Part shown: positions 31,491 through 44,000 of the stretch, in pieces
How positions within the stretch are numbered: the stretch's first letter is position 1
How the letters are laid out: every line of letters starts with the position of its first letter
Assembly (NCBI GenBank): GCA_031769625.1
Contig: JAUIMM010000015.1
Span: 32,747,501-32,811,500 of the forward strand
Length of the DNA stretch: 64,000 bases
Source of the DNA: Taudactylus pleione
Taxonomy: Eukaryota > Chordata > Amphibia > Anura > Myobatrachidae
Reading direction: 5' to 3'
Translations under genes and position numbers: made by a program
The notes under the pieces: generated by a model
Told to the model about the DNA's origin: nothing
The model's input: only the letters and a program-made list of their open reading frames with translations
The model's database searches: none

Positions 31491-32850
31491 TTGGGGATGT
31501 CCCAAAGCAGTATCCTTAAAGGGAGGGGACGCTCCTGTGCAGAGAGGAGAACCCGCCGCCCGAAGAAAGCATCCTGAGAAGCAAAAGTGTCAAATGCATA
31601 ATGCCTGACAAAAGTATGTACAGAGGACCACGTAGCCACCTTGCAAAGCTGAACAGCTGAGGCGCCATGGCGAGCTGCCCACGAAGGACCCACAGACCAC
31701 ATAGAATGAGCCTTCACAGAGGGTGGCACTGGTAGACCCTCTTGAGCGTAAGCCTCAGAGATAGCCATGTAAATCCACCATGCCAAAGTCTGTTTATTGG
31801 CAGGCCAACCACTCTTATATAATCCATACAGGACAAACAAAGAGTCCGATTTTCTTAAAGAACTGGTACGGTCCACATAAATCCGCAGAGCCTGTACCAC
31901 ATCCAAAGAGGCCTCACCAGCCAAGAGATCCAATGCATTAAAGGCTGGGACCACAATTTCCTCGTTAATGTGGAAACTAGATACCACCTTAGGAAGGAAA
32001 TCAGGGCGGGTACGAAGTACCACCCTGTCCGAACGAAAAATCAGAAAGGGGGGACGACAGGAGAGAGCCCGCAAAATTCGACACTCTTCTGGTCGAAGCA
32101 ATAGCCAGAAGGAACACTGGGCTTTGTCATAAGCCATTTCAAATCCACAGAACCCAAAGGTTCGAATGGAGGACCTTGGAGTGCCCTCAGGACCACAGCC
32201 AAATCCCAAGGAGCCACCGGAGGAACAAAGGGAGGCTGCATGCGAAGGACACCCTGCATATCAGACAGCGTAGCAATCCTACGCTGAAACCAAACTGACC
32301 GGGCAGAAACATGCACCTTCAGTGAGGCGAGGCGTAGCCCTAGATCCAAGCCCGCCTGTAGGAAAGCCAGCACTCTGGATATCTGAAATTCCTGAGGATC
32401 ATACCCACTAGGGTGACACCACTCAAAATAAGTATGCCACACCCTGTGGTAATTTCTAGCCAAAGCAGGTTTCCGAGCTCGTAGTATGGTATTCACCACC
32501 GCTCTGGAGAAACCCTTAGACCTCAAGAGGGAAGTCTCAAGAGCCACGCCGTCAAAGACAGACGACTCAGGTCCGTGTAGAATCAAGGACCCTGAGACAA
32601 CAGGTCCGGACGTTGAGGTAACAGCAATGGAGTGTCGATGGACAGACACTGAAGATCCGAGTACCAATTCCGTCTGGGCCACGCAGGAGCCACCAGCAGG
32701 ATCTTGCCTCCTTCCTGCTTGAACTTTTGAAGTACTCGAGGCAGAAGGGAGATCGGAGGAAACAGGTACTCGAACTGGAAGTTCCACCGTACCAACAGAG
32801 CTTCCACCAGGAGAGCCCCTGAGTGTCTTGTTTGGGATCCGTACGCCCAC
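31397..32850 (-). pseudogene. DIRS C tyrosine recombinase (one frame change, catalytic Arg lost)
   Basis: Frame 32850-32041 carries the N-terminal core domain (LRSKGFSRAVVNTILRARKP, YHRVWHTYFEWC) and frame 32209-31397 the catalytic domain. The change falls around 32050-32200, close to the first catalytic Arg region. The C-terminal box reads AHSMWSVGP where copy A has HSTRS, so the Arg of H-x-x-R is Trp, a change one C-to-T transition at a CGG codon would explain. The nucleophile region VRHYAFDTF is kept. The domain start also overlaps the RNase H linker. Confidence 0.85.
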
Positions 32851-33085
32851 AGCTTGCGGTTGTGTCAGAGCACCTCAGCCCCAAAGGCAGGCAGCCGTTG
32901 TTAGAAGGACCCAATCCGAAATCCAAAACGGACGTCCCCTGCTGAGATGGGACTTCTGTAACCACCAGGTCAGGGACAGGCGCACCTCCGGAGTGAGCCT
33001 GATCATCTGTGTCTTTATTCGACAGGGAATTCTGTCCCATCTGGAGAGGATCAACATCTACAGAGGCTGGCATGGAACTGGGCAT
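32567..33085 (-). pseudogene. DIRS C RNase H and linker remnants
   Basis: Scrambled frames here align with copy A's RNase H to linker region; the minus strand reads FQFEYLFPPISLLPRVLQKF and LLVAPAWPRRNWYSDLQCLS. The catalytic residues could not be assigned in one frame, so it appears decayed. Confidence 0.65.
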
Positions 33086-33126
33086 ACTCCACCATGTCGA
33101 AAGTTGACACCATGGAACCCAGTAAC

Positions 33127-33900
33127 CTAATTGCCAAGAGAAGAGACACTCGGCGACTCTTTAGACCATTGCATATCCTGGAGTGCAACAGGGCTATCTT
33201 TTCTTCCGTCAAGAAGATTCTCTGCTGCTGAGAGTCCAACAATGCTCCGATGGACCATCCTCTGAGAAGGAATTAGAGAGGACTTCTTCCAGTTCACTAG
33301 CCAGCCGTGAGCCTGCAACACTGATATTGTCAGTTGCAGATGGTTGCAAAGGACTTGTGGCGACCCTGCCAACAACAGAAGGTCGTTCAAATGAGGTAAC
33401 AAGCAAATCACCTGCAGCCGCAGGTGTGCTGCCATGACCACCATTACCTTTGTGAACACCCGATGGGCCGTGGAAAGGCCAAACGGTAGAGCCTGAAACT
33501 GGTAATGGTGGTCCGACACTGCAAATCTGAGGTAACACTGATGAGCCTTGGCAATGGGGATATGCAGGTAAGCATCCTGAATATCCACGGACACCATAAA
33601 ATCCCCATGCTGCATAGCTAAAACAATAGAACGCAGAGTCTCCATTCGGAACAGAGGGACCCTTAAAAACTTGTTCAGGAACTTGAGGTTGAGGAATAGT
33701 CGGAATGATCCATTTGGTTTTTGGACCAGAAAGAGGTTGGAGTAGGCCAGCTGCAAAGAACTGATGAGGAGGCCTTCTGCGGAAGGAGAGGGCATATCCC
33801 TGAGATACCACCTCCCTTTCCCAAGTGTCTAGTGGTCTGGTACCAGCACTGGCCGTATCGCAGAAGTCAGCCTCCCACCTTGGGGTCCCCCAAGGATAGG
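33127..33900 (-). pseudogene. DIRS C reverse transcriptase (active-site change)
   Basis: Visible: YSNLFLVQKPNGSFRLFLNL, VSVDIQDAYLHIPIAKAH (motif A intact), FQALPFGLSTAHRVFTKVM (motif B), VICLLPHLNDLLLLAG (motif C) and HGWLVNWKKS. Motif C reads H-L-N-D, so the first catalytic Asp is Asn. One continuous frame covers 33795-33127. The upstream part (LGDPKVGG-like, near 33880) is in another frame. Confidence 0.87.
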
Positions 33901-34020
33901 CCCAACCCGTCAGGCTGAGGGTTTGTCATCCGGCTTGGAGGCCGGATGTCTGGGACTCCAACCTTGTTCTTGGGCTTAGCGATCTTTTTGGGACCTGAAG
34001 GTCTCGGAAAGGACTGCACC

Positions 34021-35389
34021 TTAGGTTTGCCCTGTGGGCGATAGGGCCGGAAAGGACGGGTTTTTAGACCCAGACGGAGTCGGAGCTGAAGGTAGACATG
34101 CAGATTTGGGAGCCGCTAGCGTGTCCACTGTCTTGTCCAAAGCAGGCCCGAACAGGACCTGCCCATAATAAGGTAAATATTCCAAGCCCTTTTTGGATTT
34201 AGCGTCCTCCCCTCCAAGAACGTAACCACAAGAAGCGGCCACGGCCGCCGCGGAAATCCTAGAAGTAAGAAGGCTCAAATCCAAGGCCGCTTCGTTAATG
34301 TACGTAGCAGAATCCCAGAGATTACCCACTAACACAACCTGTTCACTGGTACCCTCCAAAGCAAACGATGCTTCCAATGCATCCACCCATCTTTCCAAAG
34401 CCTGGACCACCCAGCAGACTGCTATAGCTGGTCTGGATTCTCCTCCAGCGAGGGAATAGACAGACTTAAGGCACACCTCCACCTTACGGTCTGTAGCGTC
34501 CATCAGAGAAGACATGGACGGCATAGGCAAAGTCGCACTCTTTACTAAGCGCGTCACATGAGAATCCACCTGAGGCGGAGACTCCAATTTAGTGGAATAT
34601 TCTTCCGCAAAGGGGTATGCCCGGGCCAGAGGTTTGTGAGGTTGAAATCTTTTTCCCGGAGATTTCCAATCCTCCTCCAAGTGATCTACTAGCTGACCAG
34701 ATCCAGGAAAAACTGCTGCAATAACTCTAACCTCCTTAAAATAAGCATGGGTAGGTGTTGCAGGTAGGTTGTCGTCCGTAATCACCATGGCCGCACGGAC
34801 CGCCCGTATGAGACCTGGAATATATATTCTAGATTTAACCTCCGCCCCTAATTGAGGGGTGTCAGTGTCAAACAAATCTAGAATCTCGCCCTCATCAGAC
34901 GACACGTCATCCTCATCATATTGTGTGGATGGATATGACAATAATGGTCTTTTAGCAGGTCTAGGTGGATCCTGCTCTGTAGTATTCTGCACCGTAGCTG
35001 ACACAGAATTAGCCCAAACAGGGTCTGCCGGAGTAACAACCTGTTGAGGGGGGTACTGCGCCATCACCATCTGTCCCGGAGCCCCTAGTACAGGAGACGG
35101 GAACTACCGCCTGTTGTGTGAAACGCAGGGGGGAGGGGGGCTGTCAACCTATTCACAAGGACATTCAAGGCCTGTGCAAAAAATAAGCCCAAGGTGGTTC
35201 CTGGGAGGTGCTGGGTACAGCAGAGGTACCAGGAATGGCTAAGCATGTCGTACATACACCATCCTGAAGTACCGCCCCCTCCCCCACACCTGCTATACAT
35301 CTGGAGCACGAAAATATGAGAGGTGCATCCATAGACACAGAATCCTCACCTGACATATTGGTATGTGACTCTCCCAGAGTAATAAACAC
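34021..35389 (-). pseudogene. DIRS C Gag-like ORF1 (nearly intact)
   Basis: Frame 35389-35165 has CSRC...CTTC with 14 residues between pairs and QEPPWAYF. After a frame break (about 35070-35160), frame 35070-34021 (349 residues) has YDEDDVSSDEGEILDLFDTD, IYIPGLIRAVRAAMVI, SPPQVDSHVTRLVKSATLPM and VCWVVQALERWVDALEASF. Nearly every block has a counterpart in copy B, which shows long-term conservation of the protein. Confidence 0.8.
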
Positions 35390-36174
35390 TTTAAACTGTG
35401 AGGCCTATTCCCACCCTGACAGTACTTGCAGCGAGAGGGCTGAACAGGAAGAAGAAATAGGGATAGTAAAATGGCTAACAGGAGAAGTATCAGACACACA
35501 CTGCTAGCATAATAGTCACATACAATGCAGAAATTGTCTGCACTAAGAGCAGCAGCCCGGTAGTGATAGCGCTACATACGCTAACCTTGTATTATGTAGG
35601 AGAGGTATGTAAGGGGCACCCAGGCTCCACACCCTGCACCAGCGTCTGCTCATCTAAGATGGCCACCGGAGGAATCAAGGGAGGCGGGCCCTGAAGAGGA
35701 TCGCTGCCTCAGCCGCACTGAGAGCAGCGAGGGGAGGGGCCTCATGTGCTGAACAGGGAAGGCGTCCTCCCCTGGCGGGCTGTTAACCCCCGGAATGCTG
35801 GAGCGCTTCCATAACGCTACAGCTCCGCATCCCTGGTGGTCTAGTGTGAGCACAGGGTCAGTGCCTGGCTCCACTATACTGCCGTCCCCAGGGAGCACCC
35901 AGCCTTGAGGACACCGGAGTGCGTAACAGCGGGTGCCTACCGCAGACGCCCGCTGCTTACCTTATGATAGGTCCGGCCACAGTCCAAGGCCCCCGGGGGT
36001 ACCTCTAGCTGAAACCCCCAAGAGCCCGCCGAGTTCCCCGGCGGTCGGCGCCGGCGGGGGTTTCGGGGCGGTAGCATGGACGTCCACTGCACTGTCCATG
36101 CTACTGCTCTTGAAGATCTTCAGGGGCTGTGAAACACAGCCCCCCTGTGCGGTAACCCAGCTCCGGCCAGGCAC

Positions 36175-36326
36175 CTACTGAAACTGAGGTGCCTTGGCCT
36201 GGGGGCGGGGTATAGGAGGAGGTCCGGTGCATCCTGGGATGACAGATTTAACTGTGTGGTGCCCATGGACGAAGTCTATACCCCAAGGCATCCCTGTGGA
36301 TCCCTAAGGACCCTGGAGTATAAAAC
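36175..36326. repeat. DIRS C terminal inverted repeat (5' side)
   Basis: The complement of 31072-31230, ending GATCCCTAAGGACCCTGGAG. The leader between it and Gag (35390-36174) is GC-rich. Confidence 0.83.
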
Positions 36327-37361
36327 TACTTTATGGACCATGGCATGTAGAAGAGAGGACTGCAAATCAAAATGATAAAGATTAATTTCTTGGGCTATCA
36401 TATTTGACAACTGTACAGTCTTTAAGATTTGCTCCTAGAAACTTGTTGCCCATGCAAATATGTATATATTTCAACATCTTTTGTGTGTGGAACTATCAAG
36501 CATATTTGAGAATGGCAGACAAAAGGTATTATACAACAGGTGCTTCTTGGCAATAGAACCCATCAGTTAATGTTTTAGCCCTGGGGGAATTTGTTTTTAT
36601 AAACATTTTTTGCACAAGATCCTCATGCCGCACGTGATGAGCTCAAATGGCACGTCCACTTTTATTTTCTGACAAAAAGTGTGCCATAGCTTACTTTACA
36701 TAAATAGCCCTTTCATGTGGAAATCTGCTTTGAAAAAAATAATAATAGAGAGCTTAGATCAAACATGCTTACCTAGTGATGGGTATTATTTTCAATTTAA
36801 AAAAAAAAAAAAAAAATCTCACATGATTTCAGATTTAATCCTGAAGAACACAACCAATATTCTGATTTGTATATACAGATGTCAGACAGTTTGAACCATT
36901 ACACGCCAAGAGCAAAATGTTTGGCAGGAGCTACAAGAGCAAGCGCAGGCATTGGGTGCAATTTAATAACTGCAAAATTAATATAGACCACACAGTGAAT
37001 GAGCAGATTGATTTTCTACAGAAGTTCTCTATATCACATCAATATACCAAAGTTGGACCCTTGTGACTCTCCTGTCATCATCACAAATTGCTATTTGGGT
37101 CTCTCAAGGATAATGTGTGGGATGGGAATCAATTATAAGCAAATAATACTTTGCTTCTTATAAATGCCACAGAGAAACAGTCCTATAATTGGAAGTAAAC
37201 TACAGTATTCCATAAAAAGAGTTAACCTTTTAAGCACTGCTTTGAGAATAGAAGACATTTTAAGACCACAAGCCCTGAGAATCAGGGGAGGACAACCGAG
37301 ATTTATCTCACTCCAAGCACAGACTGTGCTAGGAGATGACTGTGTAACATTCCTGTTGCAG
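36327..37361. other. Unique AT-rich intron sequence
   Basis: It holds an A-run near 36800-36816; nothing else is supported. Confidence 0.5.
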
Positions 37362-38010
37362 CATTTAATTTATTATCAGTTACATAGCGCCAGCATATTC
37401 CGTTGCGCTTTACAATTGGGAACAAACAGTAATAGACTAGGTAATAACAGATAGACAGAGGTATGAGCAGGGCCGCCATCAGGCTGAGCTTAATGCCATC
37501 AGGGGGGGCACTGTCGGGACTACTGTGCCGAACCCTCCGCCAAAAACAGGGCCATCCTACCATCCACCCGCCGCTATTGCCAGAGCAATCCTCCTGTCTG
37601 ACGCCCGCCCACCGCAAATTAATGTGGCCCTCCGCCGCCACTGTCTTGCCCAGTATGTACGAGGTGCCTGTCCACATGAAGGAGCCACAGCGCCCTTATA
37701 GACAACACTACAATCCTAACCATAGAGCAGAAGCCTGGACTTAACCGTGTGTGTGTGTGTGTGTGTGTGTATACAATATATCCCAAAGATGCTCGGCACT
37801 CCCAATGTATTAATAGCACAGTCGCCTGGTGCCTTTCCCAAACTGTAGATATGCAAATAGAAACAATGGACGGTACTCCCGGCTTCCAAATCAAAATAAA
37901 TAGACTCTCTCACTGCAATGTGGATATTGACGTCTCAGAGATTTCACACTTTTATCAAGACATGTCTTATTTGGAAACTGGGAGTGCCGTCCTTTGTTTC
38001 ACACACACTA

Positions 38011-38404
38011 TGGACAAAAGTATTCAGACGCCTGACCATTACACCAACTTTTACGTACCATGCTCCTTAGCAGTCGTTGACCCCCCTCTGTGATTTTACG
38101 CGGTCTTCCGCTTTGAGACAGAGTTGCTGTTGTTCCTAAATGCTTCCACTTTGTAATAATATCAAATACAGTTGACCATGGAATAATCAGCAAAAAAAAA
38201 CCCATCTTATTGCAAAGGTGGCATTCCATCACAGTACCACACTTGAAGTAACGGAGCTCTTCAGAATGACCCATTTTGTATCACAAATGTTTGCAAATGG
38301 AGACTGCATGGCTAGGTGCTTAATTGTATACACCTTTGGCAACGGGTCTGATTGAAACACCTCAATTCATTCATTAACAGGTGTGGCCAAATACTTCTGT
38401 CCAT
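38011..38404 (-). mobile_element. Internally deleted Tc1-like element with transposase N-terminus
   Basis: Ends TGGACAAAAGTATTCAGACG and the near-complement ...CCAAATACTTCTGTCCA, inside TA-rich flanks. The minus strand (38274-38078) encodes the start of a Tc1 DNA-binding domain: MGHSEELRYFKCGTV, ITKWKHLGTTATLSQSGRPR. The catalytic domain is missing. Confidence 0.85.
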
Positions 38405-38542
38405 TTAGTATAAAAAAAAAAAAAAAAAGTATTTATATTAGGGATGTGCAGGCTCGGATAGGTTCCAGTTTGCACGTCGAGTTCGGATTTTTCCCTCCAA
38501 AAAAACGGAACTCAGAAAGAGGCAAAACATCATCATTCCTGG

Positions 38543-38550
38543 ACAAACAG

Positions 38551-38588
<38 letters not shown>

Positions 38589-38600
38589 CTGTTTGGAGGG
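38543..38600. repeat. AT-rich palindrome
   Basis: CAAACAGATTATATATA...TATATAATCTGTTTG: perfect inverted arms around an (AT)n core, prone to cruciform formation. Confidence 0.85.
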
Positions 38601-39084
38601 AAATCATTGGCATCTAGCAGCAGCAATCCAGGCACATATGCTGCATGAGCAGTTGCATATCTGTATACAGGGCCGTAAGGAGGGTTGTGCGGCTGCACAA
38701 CGCGGGATCGCCTGGGAGTGCTACTAGCTGTAACTGCCATCGGCTGCAGCCCGCGTCCTCTTCCGGCTCAGGTTCTGTACTGTATGGGAAAGGAGGGGGG
38801 GGCTGCCTATTTTGATAGTCGTGGGCCCCACAATTTCTGATGGCATCCCTGGGTATGAGGGCCATGCTCACAAGCTTACAATCTAAAGGGAAACAGGCAT
38901 TGATACACAATGATAGGTGATGCATATTGGCCTAGCTAGATTACAGAGGTTCTTGGTGAGCTGTATGATTCAGTCACACAGGAATGTTGGCCTAGGGTCA
39001 GGAGGATGTGAAAATGAAGAAAGAGAAAGTATGTAAAATTTATGTGTGGACTGTATATAGGGGAAGTAATTTTTAGAAGATGAA

Positions 39085-39455
39085 AGATCAACAGTAAAAA
39101 GGTTGACACTCAATAGGTCGACAAGGATAGAACGTCGACACAAAACAAATCGAAATGGAAAAAAAATTTAAAAAAATAAATAAAAAGGTCTGACCTTTTG
39201 TAAGAGTTAGGCAATAGGAGGGAGGGTTAGGCACTTACCCCGAAGGCTAGGGTTAGGCACTTACCCCGAAGGCTAGGGTGAAGATTAGGGTTAGCTAAAA
39301 AAAAAAAAAAAAGTCGACAATTTGTGTGTCGACCATTCCCATGTTGACCTACATCCATGTAAACCTTTTGTGTGTCGGCCGCTTGCCCCTTTTGACCTAC
39401 TGATTGTCGATCTGGTGTCAACCTATTGCTTGTCAACCTCTTCACTGTTGATCTA
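39085..39455. mobile_element. MITE with GTCGAC-rich arms
   Basis: Inverted ends AGATCAACAGTAAAAAGGTT / AACCTCTTCACTGTTGATCT, continuing GACACTCAATAGG / CCTATTGCTTGTC. The interior has GTCGAC motifs, an A-run and two GGCACTTACCCCGAAGGCTAGGGT units (39227-39280). A related fragment is near 42357-42420. Confidence 0.78.
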
Positions 39456-40755
39456 CTAATCCACACCCGGATGTCATTGGGTAGGATAGTTTATGGTGGT
39501 TATGCGTGTACATTATCTACCTTCCATAAAGGTGCTACCGAATCTGCAGTCGTGCAGAGCTTACGCTACACTCATTTTGTCTTTGTTCCTATTAATCCAA
39601 GACAAACTGAGAATTATGCCATATTACTACCCATAAAGGGTTTGTGGCATGATGGAAGTGGAACAGCATCTACCAACATTTGGTCAGTTTGTATTTGTGC
39701 AGGTTGCTGTGTCTATATTTGAGCCTCTTAGAAAATACTGTATTGTGTTTTATACCTGTGGCACTAATCTCATCTCTATATACAGTAGCTACACAGAATG
39801 CTGGGCGGTGTGCTGAAGAATCACATTTGAAAATTGGAAGTCATTTTGCACCGGTTCAGTCTTTAAAACCTTAATCTTCCAGAACCAGCCTAACATGGGC
39901 ATTGCTTACATTCAGATGCCAAGATTTGCTACATGTCAGCTTAGCTTTTCCCACTTCAAATGTCTACATACATAAAATTCTGGGTTGGCATAACTGTATT
40001 ACAATGCCACTTTTATCACTGTATCGCTCTGCTTGGCTATAGAAAAGCCGCCCTCTCCTGCTTGTCCCTAATGTATCGTTATTAATAATGATGGTAATGG
40101 ATGCTCAAATCCTAGTGAAACACATTTCATAATGTTGCTGCATAAAGAATAATCAACTCTATAACATATGGAAAATAAACATGTTTAAAGCTGACTCGTC
40201 ACCTATGCGCATGAGATGCTGAAGGAACATTTGTGAGCGTACGACCCATCAGATCACTAGGGAGCGGTGATCACTTCATTAGCTGTAGCAGTTTCACTGG
40301 TTGAAAAGATATTAACCGAAAAGCAGCCCAATAATTCACCAGGGCCCAGTGACATTACCAAGGTGATCAATATACAGGAGGCCTGACTGAAATTCACAAT
40401 GCAAGATCAATATTCATGGGGCATTTGTTCTCAGTCAATTCCCAAGATACATACGAGTATAGGGTATTGGTTCTGCAAACAAAATGGCTGCCCCCGCTGG
40501 GTGTATGTAACCTTTAAAAGTCAGCTAATGATGACAAATTGTACAGATAATCAACATATGCACATATTAAAAGAAAAGAAAAAAAAAAGGCTGACAAAAT
40601 TAAGTTTTGTTTTATAAATTGCATTTAGGAATTTCATATTAAAAATATATTGTGTTTTATTTATTATAACAATTTTTAAGAAATGACCACTCATACTCTA
40701 AGGAGAGTGACCATGGGTTTACACCCTGCATGGAAGACATGGCCAGTTACGCTTC
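39456..40755. other. Unique intron sequence
   Basis: No supported gene or repeat. Confidence 0.5.
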
Positions 40756-40763
40756 AGTTAGCC

Positions 40764-41083
40764 CAGTGGTTCACAAACGTTTTTGAATCACGGCGCCCTA
40801 GAGTATAAGCATTGTTTTCACGGCAACCCTAAGCCAAAAGTTTGTTGTTGAGAAATTCAGAAAAAAATGTAGTAAACTAGTAAAGTGAAGTAAATTGTGC
40901 TGACCTGTCATCCTAAGGTACAGTTATGTAGTGGGTGACAGGTTTGCGCTTCTGTTTGTCCACATATTTACATTACATTGACCATAAATAATTTGATTTG
41001 GTGGTGGACCACCATACTGAGGCACCCCTGGAAGTGTCCCGAGGCACCCTAGGGTGCCATCGCGCACAGTTTGGGAACCACTG
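40764..41083. mobile_element. hAT-type MITE with 8-bp target duplication
   Basis: Starts CAGTGGTTCACAAACG and ends AGTTTGGGAACCACTG. AGTTAGCC is duplicated exactly at 40756-40763 and 41084-41091. It is 320 bp with no coding capacity; the ends are typical of Charlie-like hAT families. Confidence 0.94.
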
Positions 41084-41091
41084 AGTTAGCC

Positions 41092-44000
41092 TGTTTCTAC
41101 AGTATCTCCACTACTATTGGGTTTAATAGGTGAATAAACCTTTGATATGAGCCCCCCTGTTATTCTCAGAGAGCTCCAATATATACTACCATTGCTATTA
41201 TCAATACAGTCCAAAATACAGTCTACCAACGGGCATGATTCTGTTGCTTTGATTGGATACAGATGGGTGTCTCTAAGGAAGGTGCACTATACTGTGTAGC
41301 TGCTCTCAATCTTCTCTGTGTTTGTGTTAAGTTTAGGATGTGCAAAGTGTATATACAGTATACACACATTTATTTTCTTGACTAAAATAATAAACTGATA
41401 AATCATTAGTTCAGCAACTGGTTCAGACCTGGGAATGGATAAAGCTTTTTGCGCTTGCTGGCTTGCTACCCATTACTCATTTAAAAGGGAGACTGCTTCT
41501 ACCCTCAGCTAACCCTCTGGAAAATAGCACTACTATACAACTGGTAGAACAGTGTCACCTGCTCTTATGGTGCTCATATTATATATTCTGCTTTGTAATG
41601 AACCCACAATAGCAAAGCAACTCTGCTGTACCAGAGCGCCTTATCATCCTCCCACAGCAACTGGGACTAACGAAATATGTATGGTGTGATCTGACATTGC
41701 ACATGTATCCTCCCACACAGTTTCTTCTCTCTGTGCACACTAAAAAAGACAAAATTGCAGCTACGTACAAGACAAAAAAGTCTGCTCATCTGCAGATATA
41801 ATAGATATTGTACAGCTTTTTACATGTATTCCTTATCCTAGGTTCACTGGCATCTATCACATAAACATTATATAGATACAGGTGGAGTCTCCCATATCCA
41901 AATATTCCGAAATACAGATTTTTTTTTTGGTATGACTCAGATAATGAAACCTTTGATCTTTGATGGTTCAAGATACACAAACTTTGTCTAAGGCACAAAT
42001 TATTACAAATATTGTATAAAATTACCTTCAGGCTGTGTGTATAAGGTGTATATGAAACAAATGAATTTCATTTCTGTACACAGACTTTTTGGAGCCGCAA
42101 AATTATTGAATATATTGTCTAAAATTACCTGCAGGCTATGTGTATAAGGTGTATAAGGTGTATAACACATAAATGCATTCAGCGTGTATATTTGAGTCCT
42201 ATTCCCAAGATATCTCATTATGGTACGCAAAAATTCCAAAATACAGAATATTCCATTATCAAAAATATTTCATGTCATAATTGAGCTAAATTCTGATTCT
42301 TGGTTATAAGTGATTGCAGGTCCATGGCAGTGTGACACAGATGATTGTTGAGAATCCAGACCGAGAGATCGACAATGAGGTTGAAAATTCGACATAATGA
42401 TGTTCAACTTCTAAATTAATTTACACATTTCCCTACCCAACACAACCAGAAGATAGTGAAGTCAGTGGCAGAATGAGGGAAGGAGTGAGCATGTACCATT
42501 TATAGGTTGCAAGCAATTTGTGACACAGGCTGCGAGGTCCCGGAATTGTTTTTCTCTAGCACCTTGCAACCAGCAAACACTGTGCGCAATGAAATTTGCA
42601 ATGTTGCTGAATTGTAATTGCCCGGGATGAGCGCATCTGAACATTACGACCACTCATCCCCGGGAAATTAATATATCCTGAATTTTTATTTGTAATAAAT
42701 TTAGAAACTGTAAGTGGCTGGCAAATAGGATGACTTGGTTTGAAGAAGTTGGATGGTATAAAACTTTAAACAATCTGGAAGGTGAAATAGCTAAAATACT
42801 ACCATCCCTTACGCCAAAAATACATTTTAAGAATTGTGGCTCGTGAGGACATCCCTTTAACTGAAATACGGAAATTTCAAACAATTACAATGACATGAAG
42901 AACTATGGAATGAGAATTAAACTGTCTATTGCACAGTGTATTAATGTGACATCCATAATGACTGTTTTGACAGCAGAGTGGTAAAAAAAAAAAAAATTAT
43001 CAGGTATCATTATGACAGCTGTCTGAGCCAATCAAAGTTCTCCACGTATGCTTGGCATACGGTCTAATAAAATCGCAGGTGGCTGGCTGGTTCTAGATTA
43101 CAATGTATTTTCACATTATGAACACTCCGACATTAACATAACTCATGGAAAGTGGCTATTGTACTAAGAAAAAAAAACTGTGCTACATTAGCAAGAAAAT
43201 CAGCTATTTACAGTTTGCAGCACTTGATTCCACAAAAGATTCCACACAGAGGGGTAACTTGTGTGGTTTTACACATGTGGAGATGCTGCCAATGGCAACC
43301 AATTAAATTCTAACTAATTTATCTTGTGCATTCTGGAAAATGATAGCTAGTCTTTGGGTGATTGCTATTGCCAATATCTCCCCTTTTGTAAACTCAGTTT
43401 AGTAAAGTAACCTCAAAAGTAAAGGGGACCATTAAATACAAGTCTAGTCTTACTATCACAATTTTCTAACTAGAAAATACAGCATAAGTCAAGTCTCCAA
43501 CAGACCACAGAAAAAACCATTTTGTAGCATGCACCAATATTCAGGCTCCCAATCAGCAGGGACTAGCAACATCACAGATGCATGATGCACTATGTGCCTC
43601 TTACTTCAATGTCATCACAAATTAGCTCTCTCAATCTGAGCTTGCGACAGGTACATTTCAACACTGACCTTACCCCAGCTGTTTATTGCTTATTGAGTAA
43701 CATCCGGTGATCAATAGGAAGCTACAAGCAGCTGACAGTAGGGTTCAAGTATGCAGCAGGGTGACCAATTTAATGCAACACCAGAAGCATTTGTCCTGTA
43801 TCCACCACCAACATTTCACTGACCAGAATGGAGTTTTTAACAGCAAAAGAGAACAGTCCTCTCACTATACTCAAAAGAAGGGGAGTGTCGCAATATTGTA
43901 AAATGGAAGAAGTGTGCAGTTATCCAATAAAAAAAAGTTTTAATTATACAAATCTGGGTTTTAAATGGGAAAAAAAAGAAGACGCTCACAACACTTTCCA

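Larger units (their letters stand above)
31072..36326 (-). mobile_element. DIRS-like tyrosine-recombinase retrotransposon, copy C (near full length)
   Basis: A 5.25-kb element on the minus strand: Gag, RT, RNase H, recombinase. The left terminus (31072-31230) is complementary to the right (36175-36326): CATCCATGGGCACCACAGAG and GATGCACCGGGCCCCCTCC against the complementary GTGCCCATGGACG and GTGCATCCTGGGATGAC. The internal complementary region is at 31383-31490. It is related to B and more distant from A in its terminal sequence. Damage is visible in RT and recombinase. Confidence 0.93.
37468..38851. mobile_element. Non-autonomous hAT element with 8-bp target duplication
   Basis: It starts CAGGGCCGCCATCAG and ends CTGATGGCATCCCTG. 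GGTATGAG is duplicated exactly at 37460-37467 and 38852-38859. The 1.38-kb interior is mostly later insertions: a (GT)n tract (37748-37770), a hammerhead-style relic (about 37930-37975), a Tc1 remnant (38011-38404) and an AT palindrome (38543-38586). No hAT transposase is present. Confidence 0.92.
37362..38960. repeat. Old interspersed repeat split by a hAT insertion
   Basis: The left part (37362-37467: TTATCAGTTACATAGCGCCA, TTGCGCTTTACAATTGGG) and right part (38860-38960: CTCACAAGCTTACAATCTAAAGGG) are the two sides of a repeat whose start recurs at 47535. They are separated by the hAT element at 37468-38851 with an exact target duplication. Confidence 0.65.
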
